A stretch of DNA of 64,000 nt from Tanytarsus gracilentus (taxonomy: Eukaryota; Arthropoda; Insecta; Diptera; Chironomidae): assembly GCA_038502055.1 (NCBI GenBank), contig JAXRKN010000028.1:1-64000 (forward strand). Direction: 5' to 3'. The position numbers and the translations under genes are program-made. Below the pieces are notes generated by a model. That model was not told the DNA's origin. It worked only from the letters and a program-made list of their open reading frames with translations, and ran no database searches. Shown here one piece after another: positions 12,001 to 20,620 of this stretch (positions are counted from its first letter, which is position 1; every line of letters begins with the position of its first letter).

Positions 12001-15000
12001 AGGGACCTGGGGCTTTAGCAAATTTATTTTCATTAAATTCATTTACTTCTTTATTACTATAATAAACCCATATAGCATCTTCGGGTACGTCTTTTTCAGA
12101 TTTAAAAATTCTTTTCTTTAAAAAATTAGCATGTTCTTTACTTAATTTACCGAGAGCAAAATCATCTAAAAGGGCTTGATAAACTTTATTTTTTTGACGT
12201 ACCCCCTCATTTAATTCAAAAAATTCAAATTCATACCAAACTTGATCGAAAAGGAAATCATTAACATTATTATAATCACTAAATGCATATATGGGTTTAT
12301 CATTAACTGGGGGTAATTGGTAAAGATCGCCCGCAAAAATTACAATTCTACCCCCAAAACTCTTATTATTAATGCCATAAATTTCTCTACACCTCTTATC
12401 CATATTAATTCTTAAATTTCTAGAGATCATTGAATATTCATCCGCAATTATTACTTTTACATCTTTATGCTCTTTACGCATAAGACCAATCAAATCATCA
12501 CTTAATTTAACAATTTGTTTACGAAATCTAGTGTCAATTGCAAAAGCACTATGAATGGTTAAGCCATTTATAAGAAATGCTGCAATCCCCGTTGGAGCGC
12601 ACAAAAGAGTCTTGTTTGATTTAAAATCTGTCCCCTCAATTCGATTGAAATAATCATTAACTAACTCATTTATAACATTAATTACAAAAGTTTTACCGAC
12701 ACCCGCTTTACCCTGAAGAATGATTTTAGTTCCCTTATCACAATCAGTTTCTTGTTTAGTACTAATCAAATGGAAAATATGGAAAACAATTTCTTGCTGT
12801 TTTTCATTTAACCCACAAATTCTTTCCCACAAATTTACTCTATTAATTAATGGAGGTTGTTTGAGTGCATAAACTGATTTCCCCTTATCTTTATCTTTAG
12901 AAATTTTCTTTTTAGACTTTTTTTCCCCATTTGCAATTCCCAACTCTTCATAAATATCAATTTCATCATTATCACTCAAACCCTCATCTAAAAAATTTTG
13001 AATTTCTTCTTGTTTCTCAAAACTTAAATTGGAAAGAACCCGTTCTTTAAGAGCTTCTAAACATTCTTCAGTTATAACGTTATATTCGGCATATTTGTTA
13101 AAAATTTCATCTTTGTTTTTTTCAAAAGTTTCCCTAACCTTAGCAAAATTTAAAAGATCTCTTTCTTCATCTCTCCAAGGGAGATACAGCATTACTTTTT
13201 CGCGATAATAATTATTAGGATCAAATTCTTGCTTATAATTTACAAATCGAATTACTTTCGGGCGAGATCGTTTACTGTACAATTCAGAAAGACTAGCAAT
13301 TTTATCATTTTCTAATTCTTGCTCATCATTTTCATCCCCTGAACTTTCTTCATTATTATCACAATTAAAATTCTTTTTTTTAGATTTCTTGGTCTTAAAA
13401 TACCAAGCCGCAAAATCAGCTAAAGTTAGCTTTTCTAATTCTTTGGGTCTTTGAGCATATTCTTGAATAAAACCTTTAACATAAATGTCTTTAGAATCAT
13501 CTTCTAAAAGGTCAAGTTCTTCATCTGGTTTGATTAAATATGAACGATCTTGAGGCAAATTAGTATTAATAAATTTTTCATCTTCACTAAAACAAACAAT
13601 TGAATAACCCTTAATTTCTTGAACAGCTTGCTGAACGCTTATGCATGAGGTATTATGGAAAACATTTGCAACACTTTTAAAAGTTTCTTGAACAGTCTTA
13701 TTGCCGTTTCTACATTCTTCTATTGCTTTTTCAATCAAAAAATTTACACCCTCATCTACTTTTAAGCAATATTTGAAAAGATAATGAATTGCAGCATAAG
13801 CGTCAATTATAAATTGAAGGTCATGGTTATTTTCTAAACTATCTAACAAAATGGGATTATAATTATTAACCATGACCGCATTAGTTTCCCTCTTGTAAAT
13901 AATTAAAATTTTGAAAACCTCGCATCTAATGCAATCGTAATATTCAGTCATACTCAGATTTAAATCGCTTAACATTTTATCGAATGATTCTAAGACATTA
14001 TTTTTCTTATAGTAATTCATTTTTTCTTTAATTTTAACTAAAATTGCTAGTCTTTCTTTCGTTATAAATTTTGGATCTTTATGGGGATATAAAATCATTG
14101 TTCTATGAGCTACATAGCGAGGAAAATGAAACCGGCATTTTTTACTCTTATTTTTATAACAACTATGGGTATGTCTATGAATTTGAAATTTCATGTTTGG
14201 ATTATTTTCTAAAAACTTTGTGCTAACAAATTGATCTAAGAAATCAATAACGCGGGTTTCATTTTCTTCTTTAATATCTAAAGTCTTAGGATATGGAATT
14301 AAAACTGGCGCATCTTTACACCACAAAACATAATGATAATGAATTGAACCCCTCATCTGAATTTCAGATCTACACATAAAATGATCAACATAATTTTTAC
14401 CAAATAAACCATTGGGATTTTTTACAAAATTTAAAAACGCTTTTGACCGATGATTAATGAACTCTGTGGCTAGCACAGGATCATCTCGAACTAACTGGGA
14501 TTTAATATCTTGACTTAGATTACTAGCTTCAACGAGAGATATATCTTTATGGAAAATATTTTTATAAGCTTGTTTTAAAAATTCTGGGGCATTTGCTTCT
14601 GATATACTTAAGGTAAAAAAGAAAGAGCATAGTCCAAATTGACGAATCATTTGCTTTGCTCTATGCTCTTTCTTTAACAAATATTCATTACTGGTTCTAA
14701 CTTGGGGTAAAATTTTATATGCAATATTTTTGGAAATCAAATGCCCTATCTTCTCAGGATTTTTAATATCCTTCTTTGTCAAGTTTTCTGCTTTAGTTTT
14801 ACGTAAAGCAGTAGTAATGGCACTGCCTAAATCTCTCTTAACTTTTTCTTTAAATTTAAATAAAATTTCTCGCGGGCCAAAACGCGATCTATCCCAATGG
14901 TTTATTTCATTTCTAATAGCGCGAGTATACGAAATAAATCTACAAGAATAATGAATGCCGTCATATTCTTGAGGATATCCACAATAAGCTTTTGGAAAAC

Positions 15001-18000
15001 AAATCGCATCATAATCAAGAAATTTACAAGCAGGCTCAGGCTTAAGGCCTTGACCGGGAGCAACTACTAAAACATCATTAAAAGCTTGTTTAATATCTGG
15101 ATTATGATTTTTAACGTAATTTTGAATTCTTTCTTGAGTAACATTTGGAAAAACTAAAATATGTTCATTTTTTTCGGGATTTTCTAACTCTTCATCTGAA
15201 AGGATTTCATCTTCATCTCTTTCTTCATTTAAACTATCTAAAAAATCTTCAGGTAGCAATTCAGGTAAATTTTCAAGCAAATTGTGAATATCCTTAATTT
15301 CTTTAATTTCGTAATCTTCTAAATCAAAATCGGATGCATCAATTTCATCCAATTTTGGTTTAGGAGAAACGTTCGTCTTAAAAACTAATTTAGAATCTAT
15401 TTTAACATATGCAAGTAATACTGGGTTCACTTTTAAAGTTTTAGAATCTACATATTTTTCTTCAAAAAGAACATCATTTAATTCAATAAATTTATCTTCA
15501 TGTCTAATGAATGGAACTACCTGTTTCACATCTTCGTGAATCAAAAACTTTAACTCAAAAATATTATTTTCGCCCAAATTTAACTGAATTGGAATGTGGT
15601 TGAACAAATTTGAATAAAAAGTTTTGTTAATTTTAATGGCTTCTGAATTTACGACATGAATTAAAATTATATCTTCCAATTTAAACTCTACTTTATCTGA
15701 TTTTAAATTATTTGACCCACATTCCATGCAATTTTTCATTGCTTCAATTTCTTCTTTACTTAAAGATTCATACGAAAGCAATTGTTTTCTCAAAGTGTTA
15801 TTAAAATCTTTATCAACATTTAAAACTTTAAAAAGTGCAAAAGTTTTTTGTGAAAACCCTACTTTACAATTATTACAATACAATTGCTTTCGAAATGAAT
15901 AAAAATCGTGTTCTAAAAACTGTTCTAAAATGAACCCAGCATTAAATTTCATATCTTTAAACGTATTAAAATCATCGCGATTTTCAGAAAAATTGGGAGT
16001 TGTCTTTGGAAATTTTTGATTTATAAAAATAACCCATTCTGATACTAAATATTCCATTTCATCCCAAATATTTCTGTCTAAACAACCACATACAAACTTC
16101 AAAAATTCACAATTTTCTCGTTTTAACAATTCTTTAAACTTTAAATCAAGTTGGCAACTACCAAAAAATGCATGAAAAAGACTATTCAATGAGGACATTG
16201 ATCTATATTCAAATATAACTTTTTTATCGTTTTGAATAAAAAAGTAATTTTGAAATATTAAAAGATTCTTGTGAATTTCATCATTTTGACCGCTTTGCTT
16301 ATTTTTTTCCACTTCCTTCTCTACTCTAATTTTATAATTATCATTATCTTTATCTTTCTTTTCGTTAACTTGATTTGAATTCTTACTATTATTAATGGGT
16401 ATATAATTAGGCTTTTCGCCTTTAGCCGGGACTATAAAATTTAACAAATCAGAAACGGAATTTGGATCGTAATCTTTAAATGCATCATTATTAATTTGAA
16501 TGCCATATCTTTGATAAAGGGGTGTTTGCAAGAGAAAATGTAATATATCAAAAACTTTTTTTACACTTATGGTGTCAAATAAAAAAGAACTGGCATGATT
16601 CAATTTACGTTTAAAATCTAATTGAACAACTGAAGTTTCGTTAAATCGTAAGGGAAGTAAAGTAAGAACGTGAGAAATATCGGGAACTATATTAACAACC
16701 GCGCCCTTAATAAATAACTGAGGATTTAATTGGAAAGGAGTTCGAGACATGATTTGCATAAATGGAATAACTGGAGTTACTAAAAGAGCTTCTAAATCAG
16801 TTGCACGTGTAAGTATTTCCGGCCGATTATAATATTCGGGCCTTCGTACTCCACATTGGGGATTCAACAAGGGAATTTTACCGTTAATTAAATTTTTTGA
16901 ACAAGTTGAGCAAATCATGCCTGAATCTATTCCAACAATCTTTTCTTTAAACTCTTTTATATTTTTAATCACGTAAGATTGAAACTTTAACCCCGAAGGA
17001 CTATCTTCTTTTTTACTGTACTTGGCTTTCTTATTATACTTAATATGGTAAGAATTCAAATCAAATTTACTTGGATTATTTTTAAAAAATAATCCTTCGC
17101 AACAACAACAAACAATTTCTGGAACTTCCCGAAGTTCCTCAATAAATTTAAGCAAAACTTTTGCTTTCTTAATATCTAATTCGCAATTAACATTATCATT
17201 ATTATTTAAAACCGCATTAATATCTTTAGAATGTGCTTTTCTAAAACTCATTTGAACATTTAAATTAACATCTTTCACTTCTTTACGAATTTCAGACTTA
17301 TGAACTTTAATTTTATCTTTAAGCAATTTTTTGGAATCAAATTTCTTTTTCATTATTCGAGTTACTCTAATATTTTCATTTTTAGCAAAATTTGGGTCTG
17401 TTTCTTTTTTTTTAGTTAAATAATCAAGACTTGAATTAATTTTTTCGACCCTATGCTCTAAATCATTATCGTACTTTACTTTTTTGAGATTAGCTAATCT
17501 TAATTTTTCTTTAATTTCAAAATCTGGGTCTGTTTCTTTCTTTTTTGTTAAATAATCAAGACTTGAATTAATTTTTTCGACCCTATGCTCTAAATCATTA
17601 TCGTACTTTACTTTTTTAAGATTAGCTAATCTTAATTTTTCTTTAATTTCAAAATCTGGGTCTGTTTCTTTCTTTTTTGTTAAATAATCAAGACTTGAAT
17701 TAATTTTTTCAACCCTATGCTCTAAATCATTATCGTACTTTACTTTTTTAAGATTAGCTAATCTTAATTTTTCTTTAATTTCAAAATCTGGGTCTGTTTC
17801 TTTCATTTTTGTTAAATAATCAAGACTTGAATTAATTTTTTCGACCCTATGCTCTAAATCATTATCGTACTTTACTTTTTTAAGATTAGCTAATCTTAAT
17901 TTTTCTTTAATTTCAAAATCTGGGTCTGTTTCTTTCTTTTTTGTTAAATAATCAAGACTTGAATTAATTTTTTCGACCCTATGCTCTAAATCATTATCGT

Positions 18001-18259
18001 ACTTTACTTTCATAAGATTAGCTAATCTTAAATTTTCATTAGTATCAAAATCTGGGTCTTTTTCTTTTTTCTCAATCTTATATCTTCGATTTTTATTGAG
18101 CTTTTGATTTTTAAAATCTGAGTCATTATTATATTTATCTTTCTGAGATCTAGCGGACTTTACTCTATTTTCATTTAAAACATTTTCTTGTGCCCTATGA
18201 GCTTTCATTAACTTTTTCTGAACTAACTTTTTAGTGCGAAAAGATTTTTTTCGCGTCAT
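9020..18259 (-). CDS. Helentron Rep-helicase-endonuclease polyprotein, 3079 aa
   Basis: This single-exon ORF encodes the rolling-circle transposition protein of a Helentron. Order by approximate residue: basic N-terminus with five 44-aa repeats (70-290); Cys-rich DUF6570-like region (380-590) starting with a CCCC cluster; a USP-like module (685-1010) with two CxxC knuckles; the Helitron replication initiator with HUH motif HYH (about 1306) and a YLFKY tyrosine motif (about 1493); a PIF1 helicase with Walker A GKAGVGKT (about 1850), Walker B DEYSM and motif VI GLSR (about 2278); an AP endonuclease (2330-2540) with HNVNS, SETN, GDFNQD, IDIVF and SDH; then a USP-like module (2600-2830) and the start of another (2990-3079, CPFNS box). 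Rep nicking and helicase residues look intact. An in-frame TAA ends the frame inside the third USP-like module. Codon use is AT-rich like its surroundings. Confidence 0.85.
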   Translation of the reverse strand: MTRKKSFRTKKLVQKKLMKAHRAQENVLNENRVKSARSQKDKYNNDSDFKNQKLNKNRRYKIEKKEKDPDFDTNENLRLANLMKVKYDNDLEHRVEKINSSLDYLTKKKETDPDFEIKEKLRLANLKKVKYDNDLEHRVEKINSSLDYLTKMKETDPDFEIKEKLRLANLKKVKYDNDLEHRVEKINSSLDYLTKKKETDPDFEIKEKLRLANLKKVKYDNDLEHRVEKINSSLDYLTKKKETDPDFEIKEKLRLANLKKVKYDNDLEHRVEKINSSLDYLTKKKETDPNFAKNENIRVTRIMKKKFDSKKLLKDKIKVHKSEIRKEVKDVNLNVQMSFRKAHSKDINAVLNNNDNVNCELDIKKAKVLLKFIEELREVPEIVCCCCEGLFFKNNPSKFDLNSYHIKYNKKAKYSKKEDSPSGLKFQSYVIKNIKEFKEKIVGIDSGMICSTCSKNLINGKIPLLNPQCGVRRPEYYNRPEILTRATDLEALLVTPVIPFMQIMSRTPFQLNPQLFIKGAVVNIVPDISHVLTLLPLRFNETSVVQLDFKRKLNHASSFLFDTISVKKVFDILHFLLQTPLYQRYGIQINNDAFKDYDPNSVSDLLNFIVPAKGEKPNYIPINNSKNSNQVNEKKDKDNDNYKIRVEKEVEKNKQSGQNDEIHKNLLIFQNYFFIQNDKKVIFEYRSMSSLNSLFHAFFGSCQLDLKFKELLKRENCEFLKFVCGCLDRNIWDEMEYLVSEWVIFINQKFPKTTPNFSENRDDFNTFKDMKFNAGFILEQFLEHDFYSFRKQLYCNNCKVGFSQKTFALFKVLNVDKDFNNTLRKQLLSYESLSKEEIEAMKNCMECGSNNLKSDKVEFKLEDIILIHVVNSEAIKINKTFYSNLFNHIPIQLNLGENNIFELKFLIHEDVKQVVPFIRHEDKFIELNDVLFEEKYVDSKTLKVNPVLLAYVKIDSKLVFKTNVSPKPKLDEIDASDFDLEDYEIKEIKDIHNLLENLPELLPEDFLDSLNEERDEDEILSDEELENPEKNEHILVFPNVTQERIQNYVKNHNPDIKQAFNDVLVVAPGQGLKPEPACKFLDYDAICFPKAYCGYPQEYDGIHYSCRFISYTRAIRNEINHWDRSRFGPREILFKFKEKVKRDLGSAITTALRKTKAENLTKKDIKNPEKIGHLISKNIAYKILPQVRTSNEYLLKKEHRAKQMIRQFGLCSFFFTLSISEANAPEFLKQAYKNIFHKDISLVEASNLSQDIKSQLVRDDPVLATEFINHRSKAFLNFVKNPNGLFGKNYVDHFMCRSEIQMRGSIHYHYVLWCKDAPVLIPYPKTLDIKEENETRVIDFLDQFVSTKFLENNPNMKFQIHRHTHSCYKNKSKKCRFHFPRYVAHRTMILYPHKDPKFITKERLAILVKIKEKMNYYKKNNVLESFDKMLSDLNLSMTEYYDCIRCEVFKILIIYKRETNAVMVNNYNPILLDSLENNHDLQFIIDAYAAIHYLFKYCLKVDEGVNFLIEKAIEECRNGNKTVQETFKSVANVFHNTSCISVQQAVQEIKGYSIVCFSEDEKFINTNLPQDRSYLIKPDEELDLLEDDSKDIYVKGFIQEYAQRPKELEKLTLADFAAWYFKTKKSKKKNFNCDNNEESSGDENDEQELENDKIASLSELYSKRSRPKVIRFVNYKQEFDPNNYYREKVMLYLPWRDEERDLLNFAKVRETFEKNKDEIFNKYAEYNVITEECLEALKERVLSNLSFEKQEEIQNFLDEGLSDNDEIDIYEELGIANGEKKSKKKISKDKDKGKSVYALKQPPLINRVNLWERICGLNEKQQEIVFHIFHLISTKQETDCDKGTKIILQGKAGVGKTFVINVINELVNDYFNRIEGTDFKSNKTLLCAPTGIAAFLINGLTIHSAFAIDTRFRKQIVKLSDDLIGLMRKEHKDVKVIIADEYSMISRNLRINMDKRCREIYGINNKSFGGRIVIFAGDLYQLPPVNDKPIYAFSDYNNVNDFLFDQVWYEFEFFELNEGVRQKNKVYQALLDDFALGKLSKEHANFLKKRIFKSEKDVPEDAIWVYYSNKEVNEFNENKFAKAPGPSYESIAIDTVQIAESKDKENNCKNSIEANKKEIAKEYANDKSQNTKMRYKLVLKCGLRYKLTSNVSVADGLAKSAMGTLRRIDFDKQTNNPAIVWLEFQYSNVGLVARQSCLEFMKENKISEKLVPLKFYSETITDAFNISIKIHHETIRKQFPITLCEASTLHSTQGLTLDKICIDSRKRELSTALGYVGLSRCDYEGLYLLGKIPEPKSRSQTLVNEMYRLRNAAQLKLSFYNFEQDLGVKIVYHNVNSYKAHGMNVNALNWYWKADIIILSETNVFSSEEVKVRNDFKVVFPLKESLNQSKKRSMGLIIMCRNSCSIKNLSEPNIISNAKNTYHIDLRSFEVEDFLIITGYCSPKAPIEKLKIEVLRLLKNKPENFEVTLMGDFNQDLKKLQNSNSFHKLLIDKNLINLLNDSITNNAGSQIDIVFSTCKSSYAGTFASYFSDHFAIFFQTSIDPHKLSVKDKEFFINLNKKSNDLKSKDEVLVIPFKYDVIKPENIKTGILGNVLFKNEISSKVNVNGRLQNVKFYNLSSFNSVLSSFLALYNYTKVFQSIVQGLEMEYPFFKFVLDIHENINNFKFNKSKEWIKFLIEHFPNTCNEIFNNSKDMSNELFTIVVNFLTNWQILFHKVDHAWVSWERKLVKCVPCLNVSDLKQETMIELKLSKSELTSNLESKIQSLVLSNPFICNNCGSEIETNLSMIVFSPLILVNILLTDKLDSKVSIDKIPRRIVLNNNSYELKIVLCKVNNHPKSFYRIVDNDFLEMDDKSNFETVLKNCKELVEVKILMFIKCESQLLECKEENTIIHKFENSLIENLPILQEKMSIDETSDEYFIQSIENSLDDKSCEHLSKKIKIDPELHIVEKSVKFRKEIFLEPLKTQLEICKEKSEVIPKVKRNVTIFNFEGAILGDVPFPNRFDAYISLFKVHFSNMCPFNSIFSALHSLHNHTDVFRNVEHSLKENFPLFNFMLKIDESFDFKYSDSRNQNWIDFIY
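17388..18060 (-). repeat. Five tandem 132-bp coding repeats at the N-terminus of the Helentron protein
   Basis: The sequence repeats with a period of 132 bp, equal to 44 codons. Repeat phrases fall at about 17387, 17519, 17651, 17783, 17915 and 18047. The encoded unit contains ETDPDF, RLANLKKVKY and INSSLDYL. The four units nearest the C-terminal side are nearly identical at DNA level. The most N-terminal unit differs more, and a degenerate sixth unit follows. The repeat is Lys/Glu/Asp-rich and probably helical. Near identity suggests recent expansion or homogenisation by unequal exchange or replication slippage. Confidence 0.9.
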
Positions 18260-18368
18260 AACTTTTACTTTACTTTTTCACCAGATTTTGATATTAAAGA
18301 ATCTAAACTAACTTAATAACTATGAAAATCACTCACCACGTTTATGATACTGTATGGGTTGCTCTCTT

Positions 18369-18444
18369 CGTCGTCCTCGTTTCTCACTCTCGTCGTCCTC
18401 GTCTCTCACTCTCGTCGTCTTCGTCTCTCACTCTCGTCTTCTTG
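18369..18444. repeat. 22-bp tandem repeat in the Helentron leader
   Basis: Three and a half copies of a 22-bp unit of the form CGTCGTCCTCGTCTCTCACT plus CT occur at 18369-18390, 18391-18412 and 18413-18434, with a partial copy to 18444. The unit is not a multiple of three, so it cannot encode a repeated peptide in one frame. It lies just upstream of the Helentron ORF on the minus strand, in the probable 5' untranslated leader. Confidence 0.85.
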
Positions 18445-18478
18445 TCTTTCTGGTCGCACTGGCTCAAAATTCTATGTT

Positions 18479-18605
18479 CTGAAATAAAAAAAGAAATATT
18501 ATTATTGAAATAAAAAAAGCTTAAAAACTTTAACTCAGGTAAAAAAGTTTTTGCTATTATAATTATTGTAAGTTAACGCTTACCTTCACTTTGTGAATTA
18601 CACCA
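18479..18605 (-). promoter_or_regulatory. Possible 5' leader exon and intron of the Helentron transcript
   Basis: On the minus strand a good donor (AAG|GTAAGCG, intron starting at 18583) is followed by an acceptor (TTTTTTATTTCAG, ending at 18479), making a 105-nt intron upstream of the start codon at 18259. If used, a non-coding first exon lies at or above 18584. No TATA box or initiator could be assigned with confidence. This is inferred from splice motifs only. Confidence 0.35.
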
Positions 18606-19370
18606 CTTTTTATTTGGTTTTGACAAAAACCTTTTTGAATTCAACACTAACACAATTAACTTTCAATAGATTTAAAATAAAAACCTTCCAAAAATCAACA
18701 GGTACAATTTTTCAACTGTTCACTGCTTGAATGTTAGACTTGAACTGATTTTTGTTTTGAATGATGAAATAATCTTTAACACAATAATCTTCAACACAAT
18801 AATCTTCACATGATTTTAAAAGTTTTCAGGTAGTAAATTAGGTACAAATACTTCAAAAAACTTATCAAAGCATCAAAGATTTTTGAGAATCTTAAAATTA
18901 CGAGAATTTAAATGTCATTAAACTAAATTAAATTTTAATATCATTTCTAACTATTTGAAATAATGGACTATTGCTTAAGAGTAATAATTTTTTAATTTAA
19001 CAAGGAGCAATATTTTTTAAAAAATGACGTATGGATCATGAATTATGACCATCTTTAAACTCGAGATTGAAGTCCATAACCAGAAGAGACAAAAATCTTG
19101 ATACCTCTATTGCTTTCTAAAATTTTAAACGATAAAAAATTGAAGAACTAAATTCATTTGAAAATAAAAAGTTTTATCTTTTTGTTTACATCCATTTTTT
19201 GTTTATACTTTTTAAAAAAATTAGATATTATCAGGTTAATTTAATGGTATCAAACTTTTAAAACTTTAACACCTGATAAATATCAATTTTAATGAATTAA
19301 TACATGATTTGTTGAAGCAATATTCAAACTATGTTTTTACCACTGGCAGTCAACGTTTAAAAAGCTTCTT
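18606..19370. other. AT-rich flank sharing motifs with the flank of the small gene at 5.9-6.4 kb
   Basis: No gene is seen. A TTAAACTCGAGATT motif followed by AACCAGAA occurs at about 19054-19085 and also at about 5707-5724. A TTCAGGTAGT...TTAGGTA phrase occurs at about 18828-18853 and also at about 6507-6528. A CAGGT...ACCTG segment near 19232-19275 resembles one near 6509-6568. The copies are in the same orientation. A 15-bp phrase containing CACAATAATCTTCA is repeated in tandem near 18780-18806. Confidence 0.45.
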
Positions 19371-20235
19371 TCATGAAACATGAAGCCTATGTAAAAATAG
19401 ACATTTATAACACTCCTGGAAGACCAAAATAAATTTTTTTAAAATGATCAATGCCAATCGATTCCTGATGCAATGTTGAGTTCAATGACATGCATGAAGC
19501 CATAGTTCTGAAAAATGGGCATTAGTGGCACTCCCGGCCGGCCATGATGGACATGTCTCAAAAATCATCAATGTCAATCGATTCCTGATGCAATGACGAG
19601 TTCAACGACATGCATGAAGCCATAGTTCTGAAAAATGGGCATTAGTGGCACTCCCGGCCGGCCATGATGGACATGTCTCAAAAATCATCAATGTCAATCG
19701 ATTCCTGATGCAATGACGAGTTCAACGATACCCATGAAGCCATAGTTCTGAAAAATGGACATTAGTGGCATTACTGGCCGGCCATGATGGACATGTTTCA
19801 AAAATCATCAATGTCAATCGATTCCTGATGCAATGACGAGTTCAACGACATGCATGAAGCCATAGTTCTGAAAAATGGGCATTAGTGGCACTCCCGGCCG
19901 GCCATGATGGACATGTTTCAAAAATCATCAATGTCAATCGATTCCTGATGCAATGACGAGTTCAACGACATGCATGAAGCCATAGTTCTGAAAAATGGGC
20001 ATTAGTGGCACTCCTGGCTGTCCATGATGGACATTCTTCAAAAATCGTCAATGTCAATCGATTCCTGATGCAATGACGAGTTGAACGACATACATGAAGC
20101 CATAGTTCTGAAAAATGGACATTAGTGGCACTCCTGGCCGTCCATGATGGACATTCATCAAAAATCATCAATGTCATTCGATTCCTGGTCCAATGACGAG
20201 TTCAACGACACCCATGAAGCCATATAAGAGAAAAT
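19371..20235. repeat. Tandem array of seven 120-bp units
   Basis: A 120-bp unit is repeated head to tail, with the anchor phrase ATGAAGCC recurring every 120 bp from about 19375 to 20215. Internal units are more than 90 percent identical by eye; the first and last are degenerate. Each unit has an ATCGATTCCTGATGCAATGA segment and, in most copies, a GC-rich GGCCGGCC core that stands out in this AT-rich region. The period is a multiple of three, but most units carry stops in every frame, so the short open frame across the last copies is not a gene. The 3' border (20205-20275) matches, inverted, part of the element at 24769-25664, so the array probably belongs to a non-autonomous mobile element. 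Confidence 0.9.
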
Positions 20236-20620
20236 TTGTATGAAAAAGGACATTTTTGCACTCAGGGACGGTCCTTGGAGGGTCGTACCTCAAAACAAAA
20301 TACTTCTTGCACAACTAGAACCAAAACCCGATATTTAGCCACAAACCCGAGTCAAATCCGACCAGCCGTTCTTGAGATATGGCGTTCACTAAGATCGTAA
20401 GAAAGTGAGAAAGTGAGAAAGTGAGAAAGTGAGAAAGTAAGATGACTTAAATGGCTCTAACTCCTCGTAGGATCAACCGATTTCAAATCTGTTTTCGCCA
20501 GTTTGTAGGGTTTGACTAGGCCTATCATTTGAGTATAAGTTTTGATATTGCAAAATGTAATGTCTTGGCACTAGGGGCCGAAAACAGGTTTTGGAAAAAT
20601 CCAAAATTAATATATAGCGG
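20236..20620. mobile_element. Probable unclassified mobile-element remnant with 8-bp microsatellite
   Basis: 20210-20275 matches the reverse complement of about 24965-25035 at roughly 85 percent over about 50 bp, including a shared ATTTGTATGAAAAAGG core. An AAAGTGAG microsatellite of about five copies lies at about 20401-20440. The text after it resembles neither host coding DNA nor a recognised transposase. It is probably the right part of the repeat element that contains the 120-bp array. Boundaries are uncertain. Confidence 0.5.

Larger units (their letters stand above)
7074..18605 (-). mobile_element. Helentron-type (Helitron2) rolling-circle transposon, boundaries approximate
   Basis: The element is defined by its protein: a Helitron Rep (HUH) plus PIF1-like helicase, followed by an AP-type endonuclease domain, the combination that distinguishes Helentrons from canonical Helitrons. 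It is transcribed on the minus strand. The coding part spans 7436-18259. The 3' side ends in the palindrome at 7074-7493, and the 5' side includes a repeat-rich leader with a possible first exon near 18584-18605. Exact termini and target site were not identified. One in-frame stop (9020-9022) breaks the ORF, so this copy is probably no longer fully functional, although more than 3000 codons before it remain open, which suggests a young insertion. Confidence 0.75.

Noticed and set aside
19962..20177. 71-codon frame across the 120-bp array
   Set aside because: Only the last copies are open. Most units carry a TGA in that frame, so it is a by-product of the repeat.
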